Positions 35,533-44,449 of a stretch of 64,000 bases of DNA are shown in pieces (position 1 is the stretch's first letter; each line of letters begins with the position of its first letter). The notes under the pieces were generated by a model. That model was not told where the DNA came from and ran no database searches. It saw only the letters and a list, made by a program, of their open reading frames with translations. The stretch is taken from contig NZ_MBEJ01000062.1 of the NCBI RefSeq assembly GCF_001953975.1, positions 61,082-125,081 on the forward strand. The letters are read 5' to 3'. The position numbers and the translations under genes are program-made. The DNA is from Mycobacterium sp. NS-7484. GTDB lineage: Bacteria; Actinomycetota; Actinomycetes; Mycobacteriales; Mycobacteriaceae.

Positions 35533-35754
35533 ATGACAGCGAGTCGCGACGAGCTGATTCACTTGATCGAGCACCTGCCCGATGATCAGGTCGAGGCGGT
35601 GCTCGCCGATGTCCGGCGGCTGTCAACGGAGAGCCCGCGTGGGGAATGGCCACCCCAGTTCTTCGGCATCGGAGAATCCAGCGATGGCCGCACTGACAAC
35701 GCACGTCGCGTCGATAAAATCCTCGCCGAGGGCTTCGGTTCCCGGCGCTCGTGA
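35533..35754 (+). CDS. VapB-type antitoxin (DUF2281-like)
   Basis: A 73 aa antitoxin. The N-terminal helices (RDELIHLIEHLPDDQVEAVL ADVRR) are of the type found beside many actinobacterial PIN toxins, and the Arg/Asp-rich tail (RRVDKILAEGFGSRR) is the expected toxin-contacting part. No ribbon-helix-helix is evident. The ATG at 35533 follows TACAAT by 8 bases; an upstream in-frame GTG at 35491 is less likely. The stop overlaps the toxin start as GTGA. It lies within the segment bounded by duplicated groEL ends. Confidence 0.75.
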   Translation: MTASRDELIHLIEHLPDDQVEAVLADVRRLSTESPRGEWPPQFFGIGESSDGRTDNARRVDKILAEGFGSRRS

Positions 35755-36182
35755 TCGTCTGCGACACGGGTCCGATCTTCGCCGCAGCAGACCGAAAGGA
35801 CGCCGACCACCAGGCGTGCGTGGACCTGTTCACCAATCTCCGACGTGCCAATCGCCGACTACTTCTGCCCCAGACGGTGCTGGCGGAGGTCGGCTACATG
35901 CTGGAGACCAAGCTCGGAACTTTCGCTGAGGTGGCATTCCTCAAGTCCGTGGCCAACCGAACTTTTGAGCTGATCAGCCTTACCCAGGCTGACGTGACCC
36001 GAGTCGCCGAACTGGTGGCGCGCTATGACAATCTGCCGCTCGGCACCACCGACGCGTCCGTGATTGCGCTCGCTGAGCGCCTTGGTGTGGACGAGATCGC
36101 GACGCTCGACCACAGGCACTTTCGCGTTGTCCGCCCCAACCGCGCTCAAGTTCTTACCTTGCTGCCAGAACGCGGACCCTGA
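35751..36182 (+). CDS. VapC-type PIN-domain toxin
   Basis: A 143 aa PIN ribonuclease. Seen: Asp5 in MIVCDTGPIFAAAD, Glu46 in TVLAEVGYMLE, Asp in GTTDASVIALAERLG and the closing ATLDHRHFRVVRP, which give the complete acidic active site. The GTG at 35751 overlaps the antitoxin stop by 4 bases. It differs clearly from the PIN toxin at 14319. It lies inside the groEL-tail-flanked segment, where a toxin-antitoxin pair would help to retain the element. Confidence 0.88.
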   Translation: MIVCDTGPIFAAADRKDADHQACVDLFTNLRRANRRLLLPQTVLAEVGYMLETKLGTFAEVAFLKSVANRTFELISLTQADVTRVAELVARYDNLPLGTTDASVIALAERLGVDEIATLDHRHFRVVRPNRAQVLTLLPERGP

Positions 36183-36263
36183 CAGTCGCACGCGAACGCC
36201 GGCAATCCAGGCGCATCGAGAACAGTTCATCAGTCGGTCAGCGTTGACTGAAGAGAGTCCGTC

Positions 36264-36452
36264 TTACCGGAGAACCTCAGCAACCGTCGGTCTGGCTCTT
36301 GCACGTTGTTCTCTTTGACCCCGGAAATGGTTCTCGCCGAGCAGACGGTCGAGGATTTCCACTCGTGCGGCGGGGCTTGCCGTCCAGCGCTGTGTCTGGC
36401 GGTAGCCGTGGAAGCCGTGGTCGGGTGCGACGTCGTTCCATCCGTACGCGCC
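36264..36452 (-). pseudogene. Relic of an Eco57I-like restriction-modification methylase C terminus
   Basis: An open stretch of 62 codons ending TAA at 36264 reads AYGWNDVAPDHGFH and then RWTASPAARVEILDRLLGEN, continuing to HFRGQRE. This matches the C-terminal pattern I know from large Eco57I/MmeI-type restriction-modification or BREX methylases (AYGWxDL, HGFH, AARxEVLxRLLxLNH). It has no start, and the frame upstream of 36452 degenerates, so only a fragment of a much larger gene (usually over 1000 codons) survives. A 20 base motif inside it recurs next to the groEL relic near 35354. Confidence 0.5.
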
Positions 36453-36519
36453 CCGTCGTCGCGGCGTCGATATCGGTACCGAACAGCATCACCCGACCCG
36501 AACAGACCATCCCGTGAAA

Positions 36520-36690
36520 TCACCATGCATCGTCGGCGATCCCGTTGTAATGACAGATGATCGGGTTACCGGTCTGCACAGATGCTTCGAGCAGAGTCTG
36601 CAGGTTCTCGAGGAAATAGGCATCCTCGGTCCGTAAGCCCCGGCGGACACGCGGCACGAATCGCACCAATTCGGCCAGTGCGGCACCCAC
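36520..36690 (-). pseudogene. In-frame C-terminal continuation of the 36691-37092 gene after a TAG codon
   Basis: Directly after the TAG at 36691-36693 the same frame continues for 56 codons (VGAALAELVRFVPRVRRG ... GNPIICHYNGIADDAW) to TGA at 36520. The composition looks protein-like and the end (QTGNPIICHYNG) looks like a folded domain. Either a nonsense mutation split a 190-codon gene or the GTG at 36690 starts a separate short gene. No ribosome site favours the latter, so I read it as the lost C-terminal part. Confidence 0.5.
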
Positions 36691-37092
36691 CTACTTTCCG
36701 ACCACCCAGATCCCGCCGGACGGGTAGTCAGGGAATTGCCGCCGGTAGAGGACTTCGGAGAGAACTGGGCATTCGCTGTCGTTCAGCCAGCCCTGAAACT
36801 CATACGGGTCGGTGTCGGGCCAGTTGGCGGGTGTATAGAACGGGCTGACCGACACCAACTTCATGTATTCGTGTACACACGGCGGGTTTGGCTCGTCGAA
36901 CGGTAAGTCGAAGCCGACCCATCCCTGCCGCCAATCCATCAGAGTCTCAGGGTCTTTCGTGTGATCGGTGCTATCAGCCAGCGTCACCACACCGAATCGA
37001 TTGATGGTTAGGTCCGATCGCGGATACGGCGGTTCGGTTGTCAATCCGTCCTGAAAACAGGTGCAGAAGACAAACGCATCCCACTCACTCAT
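36691..37092 (-). CDS. Uncharacterised protein, probably truncated by a TAG codon
   Basis: A 133 aa protein I do not recognise. It is acidic, rich in Trp, Pro and Cys for this genome (FVFCTCFQDGL, DWRQGWVGFDLPFDEP), and ends IWVVGK before TAG. Coding sequence continues in the same frame for 56 codons beyond the TAG (see 36520-36690), so the intact form was probably 190 aa. The ATG at 37092 overlaps the upstream stop by 8 bases. The base composition looks less GC-rich than flanking core genes, suggesting transfer. The pairing of two small soluble unknowns near toxin and restriction relics could indicate an immunity or defence role, but this is only a guess. Confidence 0.6.
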   Translation of the reverse strand: MSEWDAFVFCTCFQDGLTTEPPYPRSDLTINRFGVVTLADSTDHTKDPETLMDWRQGWVGFDLPFDEPNPPCVHEYMKLVSVSPFYTPANWPDTDPYEFQGWLNDSECPVLSEVLYRRQFPDYPSGGIWVVGK

Positions 37093-37876
37093 CCGCCAGC
37101 AACCGTTCCCACAGCGCTGGCATGAAGGCGGTCAGGAACGCACTGACCCGAATGATGCTGCCCAGCACCGGTACCGGGGCGAGATATTCGGGCCAGCAGA
37201 CGTAGATCGGCAGGCAGCCGACCACCGTGACCCGCGCAACGTGGAACGTCGCTGCGGTATCGGAAACGGTGCGGGCAAAGGCCTCCTCGACCTCCCCGAA
37301 CACGATCGCCATCGGCGTGGTCTCATCGCCGAACATTCCGGTCGGAAGAAAACTACCAACCCCGTAGCGAAGACGACGGACCACCGTGCCATCGGGCATC
37401 TCGATGGACTGTTTCAGCGGACCCACGTCGCCGTCGCTCGAACGGTCGAACACCTCGGCGTTCGCGTACACGGTGACCTCACGAGCCAGCCCGGTGATGA
37501 CCGCCTCCTGCGGTACCTCGGGATCGAGCTCGGCGAAATAGGGGAACTGGCCGAACGCGGCACACAGTCGCGTCGCCGTGGCGCCGTCGGTGCCGAGAAC
37601 CGAAGCGGTTAGGTAGACGGTGTCCTTGATCCAGTCGGCCTCTCCGAGAGTGGCGGTGACGTTGCCATGGAAGTGCGCGCTGCCGTTGTAATAGCCCGCC
37701 TGGTGCCTGCTCAGAACGAACATCGCCCCGGAGTCATCCAGCCACCTGGACACGAACCAGCCGTCGGGAGCCGATGCCCCCACGAGCTCGTCGTGATGCT
37801 GCGCCAGGTAGGCGTATTCGCTGGTCTTCTCATCCACCCACGTAATCCCGATGCAATCGGGAAGTGCATGCCCCAC
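37085..37876 (-). CDS. Uncharacterised protein downstream of the groEL2 terminator
   Basis: About 263 aa with no family I can name. Seen: a mixed alpha/beta N-terminal half (WVDEKTSEYAYLAQHHDELV, DGWFVSRWLDDSGAMFVLSR) and a more hydrophobic C-terminal part (VTVVGCLPIYVCWPEYLAPV). The open frame extends into groEL2 antisense, so the start must lie after the groEL2 terminator; GTG 37876 is my choice, GTG 37930 is the other option, and neither has a convincing ribosome site, so an N-terminal truncation by the groEL-end junction is possible. Its stop overlaps the next gene by 8 bases, so the pair is co-expressed. Confidence 0.6.
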   Translation of the reverse strand: MGHALPDCIGITWVDEKTSEYAYLAQHHDELVGASAPDGWFVSRWLDDSGAMFVLSRHQAGYYNGSAHFHGNVTATLGEADWIKDTVYLTASVLGTDGATATRLCAAFGQFPYFAELDPEVPQEAVITGLAREVTVYANAEVFDRSSDGDVGPLKQSIEMPDGTVVRRLRYGVGSFLPTGMFGDETTPMAIVFGEVEEAFARTVSDTAATFHVARVTVVGCLPIYVCWPEYLAPVPVLGSIIRVSAFLTAFMPALWERLLADE

Positions 37877-37931
37877 GAGTGCACCATGGCACAGGCCACC
37901 GACAGGAGCGAGCGAGTTTTGAGCACCCACG

Positions 37932-37965
37932 AAAAAGCCCGGCCTGCCGAAGCAGACCGGGCCTT
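37932..37965 (-). terminator. Rho-independent terminator of groEL2
   Basis: On the minus strand GGCCCGGTCTGC, loop TTCG, GCAGGCCGGGC, then TTTTT: a tight GC hairpin with a UUCG loop and a T5 run, 20-50 bases after the groEL2 stop. Confidence 0.9.
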
Positions 37966-37974
37966 CCCGTAAAA

Positions 37975-39722
<1,748 letters not shown>

Positions 39723-39749
39723 CTAGCACTCACTGATCGAGAGTGCCAA
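39723..39749. promoter_or_regulatory. CIRCE operator (HrcA site) 1 of groEL2
   Basis: CTAGCACTC - 9 bases - GAGTGCCAA matches the CIRCE consensus TTAGCACTC-N9-GAGTGCTAA with two changes, 115-141 bases upstream of the groEL2 ATG. Confidence 0.9.
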
Positions 39750-39757
39750 CTGCATTC

Positions 39758-39784
39758 TTAGCACTCGACCAGGGTGAGTGCAAG
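39758..39784. promoter_or_regulatory. CIRCE operator (HrcA site) 2 of groEL2
   Basis: TTAGCACTC - 9 bases - GAGTGCAAG: a perfect left half and a right half with two changes (AAG for TAA), 35 bases (start to start) from the first CIRCE. Confidence 0.85.
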
Positions 39785-39832
39785 GTTTGGACCGGCGCCT
39801 TTCGAGTTCCCCGCTACGCCTGCGGCGAACGT

Positions 39833-39896
39833 CGCCGATTTCCACGTCAGGGCGGTTCCGAGCGCCTCACCGCGACCAGGGTGTAGAAGTCGGCGC
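39833..39896. repeat. 3'-end palindromic repeat, copy 4
   Basis: The arm CGCCGATTTCCACGTCAGGG at 39833 pairs imperfectly with an arm ending CCAGGGTGTAGAAGTCGGCG at 39895. It starts 22 bases after the gntR stop (minus strand) and lies about 50 bases upstream of the CIRCE elements of groEL2; it thus separates gntR from groEL2. Confidence 0.75.
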
Positions 39897-39917
39897 GGCA
39901 TACCTATACCGGCGGCG

Positions 39918-40610
39918 CTACACCGGCAGCGGCGGCGGCGTGTAAGCGTCAACCGAGGCCTCGTCGCCGGTCGACTGGGTCAGCAGCAACCCCACCGTCT
40001 CGACCAGGTGGTCGCGCATCCGCGCCGCACTGGCTTGCGGGTCACGGGCACGGAGGGCGTCGAGGATGCGCTCGTGCACCAGCAGGATGTCGGCCAGCGT
40101 GCGGGTGGCGGTGGTCGACAAGCCGCGATCCATCATCTGGATACGGGTGTTCGCCGCCACCTCGGTGACTCGGCGATTGCCCGCGACATTGAGGATCGCG
40201 GCGTGGAAGTCGACATCGGCGGCCTGGAAGTCGGACTCGTCGCCCGCCTTGGCCGCGTCCTGCATCCGACCGAAAGCCTCCTCGATGGGCCCCAGCAGCT
40301 CGTCGGTCAGCAATTCAGCAGCCCGGTAGGCCGAGGGCACCTCCAGCATCATCCGCAGCGAATAGATCTCCTCGATGTCGCGGGTGGACACCTCCAGGAT
40401 TCGCACGCCGCGGCTGCGCTCGAAGCGCACCATGCCATTGCTCGCCATTCGCAACAGCGCCTCGCGCACCGGAGTCCGTGACACCCCGAGACGGCTCGAG
40501 ATCTCCACCACCGAATGCATCGTGCCGGGTTGCAGTTCGCCCGCGCGGACGGCGCGCATCAACTCTTCGTAGACACGATCGGTCAACGAAACTTGCCCGG
40601 GGTCGAACAC
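39918..40610 (-). CDS. GntR-family transcriptional regulator (FadR/FCD subfamily)
   Basis: A 230 aa regulator: N-terminal winged helix (about residues 8-75; LTDRVYEELMRAVRAGELQP, EISSRLGVSRTPVREALLR) and a C-terminal all-helical FCD ligand domain with the metal-type Asp/His set (DVDFHAAILNVAGNRRV and HERILDALRARD). FCD regulators commonly bind sugar acids or other carboxylates. The GTG at 40610 is the first start. A TGCATGCA-containing motif lies 46-60 bases upstream, and closely related motifs lie in the divergent nitrilase/SDR promoter at 44360-44425, so this protein probably controls the dehydratase and transporter operons and itself. Confidence 0.9.
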   Translation of the reverse strand: MFDPGQVSLTDRVYEELMRAVRAGELQPGTMHSVVEISSRLGVSRTPVREALLRMASNGMVRFERSRGVRILEVSTRDIEEIYSLRMMLEVPSAYRAAELLTDELLGPIEEAFGRMQDAAKAGDESDFQAADVDFHAAILNVAGNRRVTEVAANTRIQMMDRGLSTTATRTLADILLVHERILDALRARDPQASAARMRDHLVETVGLLLTQSTGDEASVDAYTPPPLPV

Positions 40611-40650
40611 GTTTCACGTCCCCCTGATCGACCAGCACATTCCCGTCAGC

Positions 40651-40670
40651 ATAAATGCATGCAGCATGCG
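40651..40670. promoter_or_regulatory. Putative GntR operator before gntR
   Basis: ATGCATGCAGCATGCG: the segment TGCATGCAGCATG (40656-40668) is identical to the right half of the 34 bp palindrome at 44360-44393. It lies between the dehydratase stop and gntR. Confidence 0.6.
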
Positions 40671-40704
40671 CCGTATTGGTTCCGATACGCCGTGTCGTGG
40701 CTGC

Positions 40705-42411
40705 TCACAGGAAAGACAGGTCGGCACCTTGACTCGCAGGCAAGACTGTTTCCTCATAGAGCCTCCGCCAACCCCGCGCGGCCCGCGGTGGAGGCGTGAA
40801 CGATCGCAGCCTCTCGGCGATCTCCTCCTCGGGCACCAGCAGATCAATCGACCGGTTCGGCACGTCCAGCCGGATCAGGTCCCCGTTACGCACCACCGAC
40901 AGCGGACCGCCCACGGCCGCCTCGGGATCGCAGTGCAGCACCACGGTCCCGTACGACGTGCCACTCATCCGCGCATCCGAGACGCGCACCATGTCCCGGA
41001 TCCCGGCCCGGGCGAGCTTCGCGGGGATCGGCAGGGCGCCCGCCTCCGGCATCCCAGCCGCCACCGGTCCCGAAAACCGCAACACCAGTACATGTTCGGG
41101 CGTCACGTCCAGATCCGGGTCATCCAGGATCGTCGACGCATCAGCCGGATTGTCGACGACGAGCGCCGGACCGGTGTGCTGCATGAGGTGCGGGCTGGCG
41201 GCCGAGGCCTTGATGATCGCCCCGTTCGGCGCCAACGACCCCGACAACACCGCCAATGCCCCCGGCGGCCCCAGCGGATCGCCTCGGCGCCGGATCGTGT
41301 TCTGCCACTCTGCCGGTCCGTCCGTGTCCGCGATCAGCTCGCCAACCGAGCGTCCACTGACCCCGCGATGGTCGCGATGCAGTAGCGGCGCCAACTCGGT
41401 CATCAACGCCGGCACGCCACCGGCACGGTGGAAGTCCTCCATGTAGCCGGCGCCGGACGGCTTGCAATCGACCAGAAGAGGCGTGTCCGAACCGATCTTG
41501 TCGAAGTCGGCGAGCTCCAGCGATACCCCCGCCCGACGCGCGACCGCGATCACGTGGATCAGCGCGTTGGTCGAACCGCCGACCGCCGCCAACACCCGGA
41601 TCGCGTTCTCGAACGCCTCACGCGTCAGCACATCCCGCGGCAGCGGTCCCCCGGTCCGGGCCAATTCCACTGCACGCCTGCCGGTCTGGGTGGCATGCCG
41701 CAACCGTGCCCCGCTCACCGCGGGCGGCGTCGCACCGCCGGGCAGCATCATGCCCAGCGCCTCGGTCAACGCCGCCATTGTCGATGCGGTTCCCATCACC
41801 GTGCAGGTTCCGGTGGTCGACACCAATTCCTGTCGCACCGAGACGATTTCGTCCCCGTCGAGTTCACCACCACGGTGCGCGCCCCAGAACCGTCGGCAGT
41901 CCGTGCACGCACCCAGCCGCTCGCCGCGCCACGAGCCAGTCATCATGGGTCCGACGACTTCGAGCATCACCGGGATGTCCGACGAGGCGGCCGCCATCAG
42001 TTGGGCCGGCACCGTCTTGTCGCAACCGCCGAGCAGCACTGCCGCATCCATCGGCAGGGCCCGGATCATCTCCTCGGTGTCCATCGCCATGAGGTTGCGG
42101 AACAACATCGTCGTCGGGGAGGTGAGGATCTCGCCGAGTGAGATCGTGGGAAAGTCCATCGGCAGCCCACCGGCCTGCTCCACCCCGCGCTTGACCGCCG
42201 CCAGCAGCGCGGGCATGTCACGGTGACAGGTGTTGTAATCGCTTTGAGTGACCGCGATCCCGATGATCGGCCGCTCGAGGCTCTCGTCGTCGTAGCCCGC
42301 GGAGGCCAGGAATGCCCTGCGCAGGTAACGGCTGAAGCCGGCATCCCCGTACGACGTCCGACTGCTGTCGACGGCCGAGGTGCCCGGCTGATACCCGGAC
42401 GATTCAGACAT
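40705..42411 (-). CDS. IlvD/Edd-family dehydratase, probable sugar-acid dehydratase
   Basis: Iron-sulfur dehydratase of 568 aa. Seen: three family Cys motifs (NTCHRD, GGCDKT, GTCTVMG) for the cluster, plus SGTSYGT in the C-terminal domain. The family removes water from dihydroxy acids or aldonates (arabinonate, xylonate, 6-phosphogluconate). Its length and position beside a sugar transporter favour an aldonate over dihydroxyisovalerate. The ATG at 42411 has an AAAGGA ribosome site. Last structural gene of the nitrilase-cyclase-dehydratase operon; gntR follows 94 bases later. Substrate inferred only. Confidence 0.88.
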   Translation of the reverse strand: MSESSGYQPGTSAVDSSRTSYGDAGFSRYLRRAFLASAGYDDESLERPIIGIAVTQSDYNTCHRDMPALLAAVKRGVEQAGGLPMDFPTISLGEILTSPTTMLFRNLMAMDTEEMIRALPMDAAVLLGGCDKTVPAQLMAAASSDIPVMLEVVGPMMTGSWRGERLGACTDCRRFWGAHRGGELDGDEIVSVRQELVSTTGTCTVMGTASTMAALTEALGMMLPGGATPPAVSGARLRHATQTGRRAVELARTGGPLPRDVLTREAFENAIRVLAAVGGSTNALIHVIAVARRAGVSLELADFDKIGSDTPLLVDCKPSGAGYMEDFHRAGGVPALMTELAPLLHRDHRGVSGRSVGELIADTDGPAEWQNTIRRRGDPLGPPGALAVLSGSLAPNGAIIKASAASPHLMQHTGPALVVDNPADASTILDDPDLDVTPEHVLVLRFSGPVAAGMPEAGALPIPAKLARAGIRDMVRVSDARMSGTSYGTVVLHCDPEAAVGGPLSVVRNGDLIRLDVPNRSIDLLVPEEEIAERLRSFTPPPRAARGWRRLYEETVLPASQGADLSFL

Positions 42412-42432
42412 GTAGATCCTTTCGGTGCCCCG

Positions 42433-43407
42433 TCAGGGCAGCAGCGGCATCGCCAGCGGACGCATGGGGGCGCCGGTTGCACCACGCACCTTCATGCAGG
42501 CGCCGATGAAGGCGAACTCGTAAAGTCCTTCCCCGGCAAGGGTTTCGCAGTCGACCACCTCCATGATGGGCACGCCCGCCTCGGCCAGCAGGTAGGTGTG
42601 CACCACCTGCCAGTTCTCGGCATCGGGCGACGGCGACTGCTCGAGTGCCAGGTTGTCACCACCGATGACGGCGGCGCCGGCCTCGGCGAGGAACTCCGCT
42701 CCCTCCCGGTTGAGGCCGGGGGCGTTGTCGATATAGCGATCGGTGTCGGGCCAGCACCTCATGCGGCCGGTGCGTACGAGCGCGACATCGCCGGGCTGGA
42801 ACTCTACGTTCTGCCGCTTGAGCGCATCGGCGAGATCCTTTGCCCCGATGCCGTAGTTGTCCGGCAGCACGTCGACCCCGTGCAGACCGGCGATGTCGAA
42901 CAGCACCCCGCGCGTGATGATCGGGGGAAACTTGTCGGCCCCACACTTGATCCAGTGTCGCGAGCTGATGCATTGCGCCGCTTCGTATCCGTTGAAGATC
43001 TTGCCGTGATAACCGAAGTGGTTCAGCGTGTCGATGTGGGTACCGCAGTGGGTGTACATCGACATCGCGTCGCCCGAGTACGACACCAGATGGTTCTGGT
43101 CGACGCCGACGCCGGTGATGTCGTCGAGCACGGTCCCGTTGGGTGTATGCGTCATCCACTGCTGGAATCCCGGGTCGCCGGCTTTGGTCCAGGACGGCAT
43201 CCCGACGAAGTAGTCGACGGAGAGGTCGATCGCTTTGCCTCCGTCGGCGGCCCGCATCACCTCTCGTGATTTCTCGGCGCTGATCAGGTTCAGCATGCCG
43301 ATCTCGTCGTCCGGGCCGAACGGACTCATGGTGATCTCGCGGAACTTCGCGGCGTGCGCGGCGATGAGGTCACGGGTGCGCTCGTCGATGATGCCGGGTC
43401 CACACAT
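42433..43407 (-). CDS. Cyclase-family metal hydrolase (kynurenine formamidase-like)
   Basis: A 324 aa member of the cyclase/kynurenine formamidase fold. Seen: the metal-binding signature HCGTHIDTLNHF at about residues 127-138, a later GDNLALE segment with the expected active-site acid, and NGTVLDDITGVG. Members hydrolyse N-formyl amides or lactone- and imide-type rings. The ATG at 43407 has GGAGAAG upstream. It lies 16 bases after the nitrilase stop and 21 before the dehydratase start, in one operon. It could open a lactone or cyclic amide made by the other enzymes; this is an inference from gene order. Confidence 0.85.
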   Translation of the reverse strand: MCGPGIIDERTRDLIAAHAAKFREITMSPFGPDDEIGMLNLISAEKSREVMRAADGGKAIDLSVDYFVGMPSWTKAGDPGFQQWMTHTPNGTVLDDITGVGVDQNHLVSYSGDAMSMYTHCGTHIDTLNHFGYHGKIFNGYEAAQCISSRHWIKCGADKFPPIITRGVLFDIAGLHGVDVLPDNYGIGAKDLADALKRQNVEFQPGDVALVRTGRMRCWPDTDRYIDNAPGLNREGAEFLAEAGAAVIGGDNLALEQSPSPDAENWQVVHTYLLAEAGVPIMEVVDCETLAGEGLYEFAFIGACMKVRGATGAPMRPLAMPLLP

Positions 43408-43423
43408 GGTGGTCTTCTCCTGC

Positions 43424-44329
43424 CTAACGGGTCGTGGGGTTGGCGGGCTTTGTGAGCGCCGAATACAGTTCCGGCCGGCGTCCGTCGAACACCGGAAGCG
43501 AGAACGGCGGGTCGTCGAACGTCAAGGTCTTGGTGCGGGATTGGGCGACGTCGACCGGTGCGACGGCGATCCCCTCTCCGCTTCCCGCGTCGACCAGCAC
43601 CTCACCGGAGGGCGCCACCACCTGGCTGCGGCCGAGGAAGTCGGTGCCGGATTCGCGGTCGCACCGGTCGGCCACGGCCACATACACCAGATTTTCCACT
43701 GCCCGCACTCGGGTCATGTGATCGGCGAGAAAGCCCGCAGTCAACGGCCAGTTGGTCGGCATGGCAATGACATCGGCGCCACCGAGGGCCAGTTCTCTGG
43801 CCGATTCCGGGAACCTCAAATCGAAGCAGATCATGATTCCGACGCGCAGGCTGCCGATGTCGTAAACCCGGGGCGCCACACCGTCGCCGGGGTCGACGAA
43901 CATGTCGGCGCCCAGCCTGGGCAGGTGCTGCTTGCGGTAGGAACCTACGATGCCGCCGGGGCCGATCAGCACGGCACCGTTGTAGACCTTGTCATCGGCA
44001 CGTTCGAGTAGGCCCACCACCGCGAATGTTCCGGTGTCCGCGGCGATCTCGACGAGAGAATTGAACCGGTCGTCGGTGACGCGCAAAGCCGCGGCCTCAA
44101 CCTGATCGCGCGAGTCCATCATGTAGCCGGACAGTGCGCACTCGGGAAAGACGGTCAGTGCCGCGCCCCGGGTGGCGCCCCGCCGCCACCACTGCCCGAC
44201 CGACTCGATGTTGGCCTCGGGTTCACCGAGTACCGAGGGGACCTGGGCGACGGCGACGACGGCGTCCGCGGCGTCTGCGGCGCCGGCGCCGAGCGCGAAT
44301 GGGCCTCGGCGTGACTCGTCGTCGGACAC
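43424..44329 (-). CDS. Carbon-nitrogen hydrolase (nitrilase superfamily)
   Basis: A 301 aa amidase of the nitrilase superfamily. Seen: the triad Glu in VFPECALSGY, Lys in GSYRKQHLP and Cys in IMICFDLRFPE, all intact. The fold hydrolyses amides, carbamoyl groups or nitriles. The GTG at 44329 has GGAAGGGGG upstream and leaves room for the operator palindrome; a longer frame would run through it. First gene of the minus-strand operon, divergent from the SDR-transporter operon. The amide substrate is unknown; a possible role is freeing ammonia from an imported sugar or acid amide. Confidence 0.9.
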   Translation of the reverse strand: MSDDESRRGPFALGAGAADAADAVVAVAQVPSVLGEPEANIESVGQWWRRGATRGAALTVFPECALSGYMMDSRDQVEAAALRVTDDRFNSLVEIAADTGTFAVVGLLERADDKVYNGAVLIGPGGIVGSYRKQHLPRLGADMFVDPGDGVAPRVYDIGSLRVGIMICFDLRFPESARELALGGADVIAMPTNWPLTAGFLADHMTRVRAVENLVYVAVADRCDRESGTDFLGRSQVVAPSGEVLVDAGSGEGIAVAPVDVAQSRTKTLTFDDPPFSLPVFDGRRPELYSALTKPANPTTR

Positions 44330-44359
44330 CGGTTTCCCCCTTCCATGAGGTCGTCGGTT

Positions 44360-44393
44360 CACATTGACATGCTGCATGCAGCATGTCAATGTG
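44360..44393. promoter_or_regulatory. 34 bp perfect palindrome in the divergent promoter (GntR operator)
   Basis: A perfect 34 base palindrome centred on TGCATGCA: the half-site CACATTGACATGCTGCA reads the same on both strands. It sits between the nitrilase start (44329) and the SDR start (44450). The half-site recurs in part at 44412-44425 and 40656-40668. By position it controls both divergent operons. Confidence 0.9.
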
Positions 44394-44405
44394 TGTGACG
44401 TGGGA

Positions 44406-44425
44406 TACTCTGCGTGCTGCATGCA
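44406..44425 (+). promoter_or_regulatory. -10 box and second GntR half-operator before the SDR operon
   Basis: TACTCT (44406-44411) fits a mycobacterial -10 box about 39 bases upstream of the SDR ATG. Directly after it, GTGCTGCATGCAATG (from 44414) repeats the palindrome's left half, so a bound repressor would cover the start of transcription. The centres of the two sites are 45 bp apart. Confidence 0.55.
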
Positions 44426-44449
44426 ATGTGCTGACGGGCGGTTCTGCTG

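Noticed and set aside
36299..36560. Small plus-strand open frames between vapC and the unknown gene pair
   Set aside because: They lie antisense to the methylase relic and have no start signals; the minus-strand relic explains the open frames better.
40705..42411. Assignment as dihydroxy-acid dehydratase IlvD of branched-chain amino acid synthesis
   Set aside because: The gene is in a GntR/sugar-transporter island with a cyclase and a nitrilase and not with ilv genes; an aldonate-type dehydratase is more likely, though the family cannot exclude IlvD.
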